Source of the DNA: Eopsaltria australis
Taxonomy: Eukaryota; Chordata; Aves; Passeriformes; Petroicidae
Length of the DNA stretch: 64,000 nt
Direction: 5' to 3'
Assembly (NCBI GenBank): GCA_034509425.1
Contig: JAVTVJ010001832.1
Span: 1 to 64,000 of the forward strand
Shown: in pieces, positions 31,055 to 64,000 of the stretch
Layout of the letters: the number at the start of each line of letters is the position of its first letter
Numbering within the stretch: position 1 is the first letter of the stretch
Program-made: the position numbers and the translations under genes
Notes under the pieces: generated by a model
The model's input: only the letters and a program-made list of their open reading frames with translations
The model's database searches: none
Told to the model about the DNA's origin: nothing

Positions 31055-33478
31055 ACAGAGGATTTCAGATTTATTTTTCAAGCAATCTCTTGTATAAGAT
31101 ACAATTATCTTTCCAGTAATATGCAAAGAGAACTGAGAAGTATAATCTTCATACAAAAAGATGAGCAATAAATTCATTTAAGTTTCAACACAGAAAACAA
31201 AATGCAGCATTGCACTGGGAAATAGAAATATGTTCCGATATAAAATGTTTCAAAAATAGCAGTGTCTCTTGAAGAAAACACAGTGTTCATTCTTTAGTGC
31301 TCCAAAAATATATAGTGCTGCTACTTTTAAAAAATTCTGATTTTCATCCCCTATTGCATTTCCAAGGCAGAAAAGCAAGTATGGTGCATGCATATATACA
31401 GAGGGACAACTCCATGGTTGTGAATTTGTGGGCTAAGGGAGGGAACAGAGAATTCTCAAGTAATATCCTGCTCTCACCAAGCATTGGACTGGAAGGGACC
31501 AGCAGATACAAGTCTAACTTTAACCCTTAGTTGTAGGCCATTAATCTACCTGGAGAAGGAGGAGGCAGTAGAGAGCAGAACATTCATTGCAGGCTCCATC
31601 CTTACCCCAGCTGCATGTACCAGCCAGACAACAGATCAACAGCTTGTAAGGTCAGTGGGAAGCAAAACAACTTTGTGAAGACAGGATTTTGTGTGATATA
31701 TGCATGACACTGTAACAAAATCCAAATTTGACATTACATTACAAAAGCATCGGTTCGGTATAAAAAGTGCTTCTCTTTTACAGTAACACTCTGCCCTTCA
31801 TTCTCCCTTCTCCCTTTGGCTCCTTTCACCTAACTCTGTTGCAGTTGCTACTTCATTGCATCTGCACAAAGAAAATCCAAATCCTGAGTAGCAAAACCTG
31901 GAAATCAAAACTTGAATTATTGTTATGGCTGCTTTTCCTACTATGCAAAATAACACCTGGAATTGCAGCCTCTGTGATTACAGCACTGGTTCTCAGGGAG
32001 GAAAAGGCTGTGCGTTTATCAGCAAAGTGCATTTGTGAGCAAAGCTGAAAGCAAACAGCTTCCTGTGTCAGCATTCAGCTTTAGAAAAGGAGAGCTCTAG
32101 GCAGGTGCACAGGTACCAGTGCAAATACAACCTGTCCACAGCATTACACCTCACAGACCTGACTGGTGAAGTCTAAGCCATAATTAGACTTGCAAGGTGG
32201 TGTAGAAATCCCTAAGCAGCCAGAGAAGCAGCCCTGAAATGAAAGGAGTCAGTTGGTGCTAGTTACAGAGAAGCTGCACTTGGGCTAAAGTTCAGTTCTG
32301 GACTGATATGCCTAAACTGCAGCTGGAGCAGGGCTGACACATCTGTCAGCACAGCACTCAGCAGCAAATTAGCTGGTATGCTGGCAAAAGTGTCCATCAG
32401 TCTAAAGTGGCAGTGTACTGAGTAGTAGGCATAGGTTCCCAAGTGAACGCTTAAAAACCGTGATAGCAAAAGGACAGAAACTAACTCAAAAAGTGGGAAT
32501 TTAAACATCTAAAACTAGTGCATTTCAAAGCTGCATATACTACACAATGCATTCCCTTTGTAACAGTACTTAACCTGGATGAGGCATGCCGTGTAAGTGG
32601 AAAGAGTAAACACGTCATTTGGAGCGTCTTCGAAGCACATTAACTGTGTTGTATTTCAGATTGCCCTTCCTAGCTGCAGAGCTAGATGTTAACGTGCTCT
32701 CTCCACGGCATAAGGCAACACGTAACAGCAAGTATTTCAATATATTGCAACCAGCTTCCACTCTGTAACAAAAAAGGGTATGGAGGGAAGCTTGCTTTAA
32801 ACTTCCTCCCTCCTCCAATTAATTTAAATTTACATTCATTATAAAGTGATTAAAAAATATTAAGATATAGGTTCCAAATATTTAAGAACTGAACATTTGC
32901 AAGATTTAACAGGATCTTATTTGCTAGTAGTGCAAAATTTCTAAACTATTTTTTGCATATTGTTAATGTGAAAGCATTAATGAATACTGCTAAAGTGAAA
33001 GGGACAACCAGAAAAATTTAAGTATCATTTTCATCTCCTTTTTTCTGAAAAATTATTTTTACATGAACAATCAAACTTCATCAATGGCGTTCATTACCCA
33101 GACATTTCCACCACAAAATAACCCACTAATAGATTTCTCTTTCAGCTTACATTTGTTGCAATAGTAGCCCTATACACTTATAAGATAAACTCAAATAACA
33201 AAAAAAAAAAACCCTTCTAAGATATTTTAGAAAATATATAAGGAAAGATCTGATTGATGCTGTAACATGTGCCTGAAAGCTTAACAATTTTAAGAGAAAA
33301 ATATCACCATTTGTAAGTATCTGCAGTTTCTACATGAAAGCCAGGTGGCAGGTTTTATGGAAAGTAACATTTGCATATGAAATGGCAGGTGCTGCCTTTA
33401 GCTGGTCCAAACTGAGATTCTAAATGGGTACGTGGGGGAACCAAAGAAGCCAAAACCTGATGAAATCCACTGCTTTCA
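31055..33478 (-). other. AASS: AASS 3' UTR (inferred extent)
   Basis: Downstream of the AASS stop codon on the minus strand I found no AATAAA or ATTAAA until plus-strand 31070-31075 (TTTATT), about 2.4 kb away. The UTR is therefore drawn to just past that signal. A variant signal nearer the stop is possible and would shorten it. A CR1-like piece near 31475-31530 would lie inside. Confidence 0.4.
31475..31530 (-). repeat. CR1-like LINE remnant (short)
   Basis: The plus strand reads TTGGACTGGAAGGGACC and then a run resembling AAGTCCAACTTTAACCC. This is like the reverse complement of the 3' end of bird CR1 LINEs. It is short and diverged, so the call is tentative. Confidence 0.5.
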
Positions 33479-57812
<24,334 letters not shown>

Positions 57813-57820
57813 GGTAAAGC

Positions 57821-59139
57821 CTGATGGCAGCAAAGACAAAGTAATAAAACAATACAGATACATGTACAGATACAGACATTGTTTGTGCAAAAGTTCTGGT
57901 CTCCTTTAGCATCTGCTGTAAAACACAAACCAGATACTTCATACTCTAGTTACACCCTACTTTTGTGAGACATGAATTCAATTTCAGTGAACTTTGTTGT
58001 ACCTTGGTCTGATGAGGTGTCCTTAGAGACAAATTTTCAATTTTAATAATTGTTTTGATTACTCTAAAGGAAGGCTTTAAATGTGCTCTATGCAGCTAAT
58101 TTTTAACTACAAGGCTTAAAAAAATTCTGGAAACTTAAATTTTCCAATTATATTTATTGGCCACCATAAACCATTCAAAGACCATCAAAAATAGCATCAA
58201 GAACAGTAAGAAGGAACAAACACATAGAAAGAAAGCAGAGCACAGGCTGTATGACAAGCAGTTGATTGAAAGAGAAAGTCCAGCTAAGTATTTTTACATA
58301 ACTAATTCTTACACAGGTCAAAAAGTCCTTGACTTTCCAAGACCTTGACTAGTGAGTAGCAGTCAGCATATGTGTAGCCAGGAAAAACAGGTTTTCTCCC
58401 TAATTTCTGCAAAAAGGAAAAGCTTCACTAAGACAGATTCCCACTGTAGAGGAAAACCCCTTTATTTTCTACCTTGTCCTCTTCACTCCCAGTGAAGCCT
58501 ACATGCCACTGCTTATTCCTGCAGGGACACCGCCAGGTCCAGCATCAAGTACCCAGGAGCCTAAGGTCATCAGACACTTAGCAATTAAAAGATGTGAATC
58601 TCAGAGATAGGCTTCAAAAATGTGGACTTTTGTTTCCAACACAATTTTAACTGATAATGCATGAATCTCTGTATCTGAATCATTTGGAAAATCCTGTTTG
58701 TCCTCATGCCTCAAACTTGTAAAATCTATACCTAAAGACTTCAGAGGTCCTTTTTAACTGGAGGCATGCCGAAACAGAGGGAGCAGCACACGAAGGATGG
58801 CATGAACGGAAGCACAGAGTCATCTACAACAGCTCTAAGTGTGGTCTTCCTACCATCGCTACGATTTTCCACCAGCAGAGCTTACAGTACTGAAGTTGAA
58901 GGTATTTTGTGACACTTCTCTTCAGCATGCTAAGGGGGTTCTCAAAGAGCATGATGATCCCTCTCAAAAAACAGGAAAACTTGTCACACCATGTTACTAT
59001 CCCTGCACTCTAAAATGTAACGATGAGAGCAGTTCGTACTAAAACACTGCATCTCATACCCAGTCCTGCTGTGAAGCAAATTTCCCTCACACCGAGGACT
59101 TGCACAAGGAGAGAAGCGACGCCTTCCAGCAGGAGTGCA
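57821..59139 (-). other. AASS: AASS first intron region
   Basis: Sequence between the CpG island and the first coding exon. No exon, RNA gene or repeat was recognised. Confidence 0.6.
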
Positions 59140-59850
59140 CTGCCCTGCCCTGGGATCGTGGGTGTCCGGGCAGGGAGCAAACAGTCGGGTGACCTCTGGC
59201 AGGCCAGAAGTTCGGCTGCATGTCCCTCTGTGTGTGCTCAGGCTCAGCCACAGAGATATCCATATCCCGTTGTAAAAGTGAAACTAACTTCAGCATTCCA
59301 AGCCCGCAGCACTGGGAACCCTCCCCGGCCTCCCCAGTCCGTCGAGTGCCCGCGGGGCCGCACCGCGCCGGCCGCTCCTCGCCCGTGCTGGGAGCGGGCC
59401 ACAGCACCCCGAGCATCACTGGGGCTGAGGCAGTGCCAAGCAGGGCGGCGAGGGGCCTCCCGCCAGCAGGGGCGACGCGAGAAAGGGCAAAAATCCCTGG
59501 AGAGCGGTAGGGAAAGGCAGAGGGGCAGCGGCGGGCAGTGGGAGAAGCGGTGCGAGCGGGCGGCGCCGCGGTGGAGCGCGGAGAGCACCGGGCAGCGCTC
59601 GCTGACAGCGGAGCGCCGGGCAGCGCCGTACCTACCTCGGGCAGAGGGGCAGCGGGGGGACGGTCGAGAGGCCCCGGTCCCTCCTCCGGCCGATGTCCAG
59701 CGAAGCCGCCGCCCCGCGCTGCAGCCAACCGCGAGGCGGCCGCGGGATACACCTCCCTGGCCGCCAATGGCGCGGCCGCCCGGCGCCCCCCGCGCCCGCA
59801 GGGCCGGCGCTTCAAGGAAATGCTCTGAGGGACGTGTTTATGGGAATTGG
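59140..59850 (-). promoter_or_regulatory. AASS: CpG-island promoter of AASS
   Basis: This is the only strongly GC- and CpG-rich stretch of the window, densest at about 59,330-59,830, and it lies 5' of the first coding exon. It has no TATA box that I recognise. A CCAAT box lies at 59764-59768. It fits a housekeeping-type promoter of a liver- and kidney-expressed mitochondrial enzyme. Long open frames on both strands here are composition artefacts. Confidence 0.8.
59636..59720 (-). other. AASS: AASS non-coding first exon (inferred)
   Basis: The first coding exon has only 8 nt of UTR behind a splice acceptor, so an upstream exon must exist. In the CpG island a minus-strand donor CCCGAG|GTAGGT ends an exon at 59636; a second possible donor, GTACGG, ends it at 59632. 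The transcription start is unknown and the right-hand limit is arbitrary. Confidence 0.45.
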
Positions 59851-62800
59851 GCAGGAAACGTCCCGGCAGCTCCGCGGAGCAGCCTTGCAGGAGGCACTTG
59901 CCTGAACTTAATGCTGGCCGGAGAGGAGAGGACTTCCTCTGCCAAGAGCCGTCAGCTGTGAATATTCCTTAGGAGTTTGGAATCTCTACCAGGCCACAGG
60001 CCTTTCCAATGGACATGTTACAGAGATAACGTGTGTGTTCCTGTGTCGCCTCTTATGTTGTACGTTCTGCTTTGGACACGAGCCAAATTCCTAGCGCAAC
60101 TCAAAAGTTGAGGGCTCTTTTCAAAGTTGCAGTGTAATTTGAAACACTGACTTTAAAACGTGTGGAAAGCATAAGCATGCGCAAATTCTAGGTTTCTAGG
60201 GCGAGCCTCCTTCAGCGTTGTACCTTGAAAGGTACTATCTGTAGATGACTCTTATAACTGACGTGTCTCATGTCTGAGCCGCCCCTGAATGTCCTAACTA
60301 CTGTGATGGTGATTAAAAACTTTTTAAAAGTTCCTGCTGTCTTTTGTGAGGCCTGTGATGTGATCTAGACACTTATGGGATCGCCTCTTGTAGATGAGAA
60401 GGACAGGCTGATTCCTAATTATAGAGTGTTGCTTGGATATATGCAGGGTTGAAGCTCTGGTCAGCTCTGCAAACACAGAACTGGATTTTACAAAACAATG
60501 GCTAAATCCTTTTTTTACCACTAAAGCATTTCACTTTCAACATATTTCTGTTTGCAAGAACTTTTAGAGATGCCTTCATGTGTATTTTAAAAAGACTTCA
60601 CTTTTAGCTAAAACTCTGTTTATGCCACTTTGCTGGGGGTCAAAGGTATTTTGTGTCATTTGAAATTTTTGATGTTTGTACATTTTAGTTTACTGATGCT
60701 CTTAGGATATTCTCCTAGGGAAATGAAGTTCCAAGCTGGGCCAAAACAGTCAGGAAACCAAAAATCATCCTTCTTTAGTCACAGAGATGTACTTAGTGAC
60801 TCTGGCTTTACCCAGCAGCAGAATTCTAAGTGCAAGCAGGAAGAGCAGAACATAAAAGGATGTGACTGAGATATGGACAAAATGCCATTTGGAGAGTTGA
60901 TTTCTGCCACAGATTTGCCATCCCTCTGAATGGAAATTGAGAATTTTATCAACATTATTTGAATATCTTCCTATATCCAAAACAGACCAGGAGAACTGCA
61001 CACCAAAAGTGTCCATTATGCTTCAAAGAGAAAAAGGCAGCCTAACCAGCCAGCATGGACTCATGCTGTGACAATGTAAAGCCAGATAAGGTGAATTGCA
61101 CCTGCACTGTACTGTGTTCCAGATAGGGAAGACTGAATGGCTTAAAAGGAATAAAACAAATCTAGAATTCAGACTTTACAAAACATGCTGATATGGAATT
61201 AGATCTGTTTTCTGTAATAAATACCTTCTGGTCTGTGTGGATTATGGTTCTATCTGTCTGAAAAACCCTAATTATAATGTCTAATTCTTACTCAGCTGGA
61301 ATGCTTTTTACTCAGCACTGTGGGAGAAGTGCTGACTTCCATTATGGTAACAATAAACTCCCAGAACACATAGAGAGAGGTGGACTTCATAGATTTTGTT
61401 CTTAGACTGTTAGGTATAAATCTTGAATCTGTTGAAGTCAATGAAAAACTCACACCAGCTTCTGCTGGGTTAGGGTTTCTCCCTAGGTCTCAAGTGAACA
61501 GAGGATTCGGTGTCATGAAGAGATTATTGCAGACTGTGTATCTACATCTCAAACTCTTGTTTCTCCCTTAATTCTGGTTTTATACTGCAGAGTTCAAGAA
61601 GTTCCAAGAAGCTTTCAGGCTTTCAGTGAGAATGAGGCTATTGAAAAACATGACCTTTTATTCAAAAGCCACTACCTGCAGTGGCTGTTGACTGCCACTG
61701 TGAATACTGACCTCACAGCAGAGTACTAGACATCACTGAACAGCACAGTTCAGTTGTGTTCTCCACAATCATGTAGAGAGTATATTTACATTCCTATTGC
61801 CCAGTGGGGAAAATTGCCTTCTCAGCATTCCCAAAGAAAGACCATCTAATTTTAGTAACACCTAAGATGTAGGATATATCTGTTCACATTCGTAAACACT
61901 AGAAATCACAGTAGCATCATTTATGTTCCTGTTCACTGTAAAACTTTGTCTTTTGCATTCATGGTGCATACTCAGACTGCTGCATCAAATTGAGATGCTT
62001 TTTGAAGTAATTCTTGTAATCCTTAAGACACCATGAAAGTATTTTTAAGTGGCTCTGTAAATAAACCTAAACACAGAAAATTACAGCCTGTGATGTCAGG
62101 TTAGTCAGCAAACTAGTGAATTGGCTGATTAGAAGACAAGTACCAGGTTCATCACAAGAAACCACAGCAGCTCAGCTAAAATAACTTGATATGCTTTCAC
62201 AGAATCTTCATTGAATCTATTAATTAGACTTACCGATGTTCACCCCAGTAGGGCATTCAAGTCAATAACAATCTACCACTAAGTATGGATCCATGGAATG
62301 AATAAAATCGAAACTGGGGCCTTGTTTTGGGAGAATCGGGGGTTACTGCATAAAGAGTCCATTAAAGTGATTATGCCATAGCTGCGTTAAAAGTGCAACC
62401 CTACTTCTTAGACTCCTTCAGCAAATAATGGCTGTCACTGCCATAGCTCCTACAAGTGAGGTTTGTCAGAAAGAGCTGAACTTCTTCTGAAAAAACATCA
62501 CAACAAAACTCGACATTTGTTTCCATTTTTGTACCATTTGTGTCTTTATCAATTCGGCTGTAAGAGAATGTGTATTGTTCACATTTTAAAGCTGATGAAA
62601 ATGGCACAAAATTATGGTCCACAATTCACATTCAGACCAGTACCAGACCAGACGTTCAGAACTTCTTTACTAATTTTTTTTGCAAGAATTCTTGATTCTT
62701 TATGGACTTTTAAAATCAGAGATATAAAAGTTATTTGAACAAAACCATGAAAATAGTAGGAAATATGTAACAAGTACAGTGACAGGTGCTAGACCAGCAA

Positions 62801-64000
62801 AACTATCTCTAAACCATAAAATAAAACAGAACTGAGCTGCCCCCCCAAAAATAGTTATTTCTTAAATAAGAATACTTCTCATTCTCAAGTCAGCAGACTT
62901 AAACAACAGAAGGTGTGTGTAGGCATGAGAACAAAGTGGGACAGGGATGGGAAGAGTAAAAGGAGATGTCTGCTTAAGCCACAATTGCTGATTTAAAAAA
63001 AAAAAAAAAACAAAACAAAAAACATTAGACTATTGTCTCAGTATGGTCAGTTTTGACATCCATAGAGAAGTACATGTTGGAGCAGGTCCTGAAACACAGG
63101 ATGTAAGAAAAATTTTACCCAAACTAGATCCTCAATGTACTCCTGCATGTGATCAGAGCAACAGTACATCTAAGGGCCAGCTGGCTTTCAAATCACTTCT
63201 AGGTAACTTTCCAGATGTTACAGTAAGTGTTCTGACACCACTGTTAACTGTAAACTAATATACATTGGGGTGAGATCCTGAATCACCCTGAAAGTGCAAA
63301 AAAGCTTGCCTTGCCCTCCCATCAATGTATCTACGGACTCCTTTTACTCCACCATCTGGAAGAGCGCAGTGGAGATGAAAAACAGCTTTCCACAGAGCGA
63401 ATATGAGGGCCATATACAGGAACTAGACTAAAAAATGTAATGCCATGAAGATTTTCCTACTTTGTCAATCCACCTGTTTTACTGTGTGAATTTTATGACC
63501 TGGTTCCTTTTCCCTTGCAGCCAATTCCATCTGCCCAGGACCCTGAGACTATGACAAACATATATCATAAAACACACCATTAACTGAGGTACATTATCTT
63601 TCTGTGTAATTTTCAATATTTAGATCTTAAATCTTTTGTTATAGAAAATATTATAGACCCACCACATTACTATATGTGAATACATTTATATGCACATACA
63701 ACCATGTGCATGTGTACATACTCATACTCTATGTCTTCATCTTCTTTGGGAAGGCATTTAAACTACATTCAGTGGACACGTTTGGAGAAAAAAAATGTAC
63801 TGAAATGTACTGAAAATGCCACTTAAGTTGTTTAATAAGAATGAAAGGATTAAAGGCTTAGTATTGAGTTTACGAAATCAAATATTTGTGTCTTGGTTTT
63901 GTACATCCCATATAATAAGATAACAAATAGGTCCATAGCAGTAGTCTGCCATTAAACCATTACCTTGGTTCCAATTCCTGAATAGAAAGAACAAAACAAA
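59851..64000. other. Upstream intergenic region of AASS
   Basis: No gene was recognised. In mammals the next gene on this side is, as I recall, FEZF1, and no zinc-finger coding sequence is present here. It contains a 16-A run at 62995-63010. Open frames (such as 60630-60869 and 62463-62738) match nothing I know. Confidence 0.6.
62995..63010. repeat. Poly(A) tract (16 nt)
   Basis: Sixteen A followed by CAAAACAAAA, a simple A-rich run. No retroposon body was recognised on its 5' side. Confidence 0.8.

Noticed and set aside
59023..59961. 312-codon plus-strand open frame and 242-codon minus-strand frame (59087-59815)
   Set aside because: Both lie in the CpG island, where stop codons are rare by composition. 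Several frames on both strands are open at once, the translations are Arg/Pro/Ala-rich low-complexity sequence, and no domain is recognisable.
59851..64000. FEZF1 or another gene upstream of AASS
   Set aside because: No C2H2 zinc-finger codon pattern or other conserved exon was found in this stretch.

Overview
The window is vertebrate nuclear DNA, almost certainly from a bird. It shows multi-exon genes with GT-AG introns, a CpG-island promoter, decayed CR1-like LINE pieces and bird-type LTRs. It is not prokaryotic: most open reading frames in it are random intronic frames. I rebuilt two conserved genes, arranged tail to tail, from splice sites and reading phase.

Plus strand, about 1 to 27,245: the 3' half of PTPRZ1, a receptor-type protein tyrosine phosphatase (RPTP zeta/beta). 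Seventeen coding exons (6718-26362) encode the last 652 residues: the juxtamembrane region with a 7-residue microexon, the catalytic D1 domain, the inactive D2 domain and a C-terminal PDZ-binding tail. The extracellular part and the membrane segment lie upstream of the window. The 3' UTR ends near 27,245 at an AATAAA signal.

Minus strand, about 59.8 kb down to about 31.05 kb: complete AASS, the mitochondrial bifunctional lysine-degradation enzyme (lysine-ketoglutarate reductase plus saccharopine dehydrogenase). All 23 coding exons (57812 down to 33479) join in frame to an intact protein of 928 residues. A non-coding first exon probably lies in the CpG island near 59.6-59.8 kb. The PTPRZ1-AASS order and convergent orientation match what I recall of the human chromosome 7 locus, which supports both names.

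Between the genes (about 27.25-31.05 kb) is non-coding DNA holding a 430-bp solo LTR with a perfect 6-bp target duplication. Other repeats are an older bird LTR in the last AASS intron, CR1-like pieces, a 186-bp tandem duplication, a 3 x 25-bp tandem repeat, and a poly(T) end at base 1 that resembles the tail of a retroposed or minus-strand mRNA. From 59.85 kb to the end I see no gene.

The two genes have unrelated jobs: neural and glial phosphotyrosine signalling, and lysine catabolism. They share a neighbourhood, not a pathway. I found no new biological system. The observations most worth checking are the microexon with its SRRM4-like upstream context, the solo LTR, the intron that splits the two AASS enzyme modules, and the possible retrocopy at the left edge.
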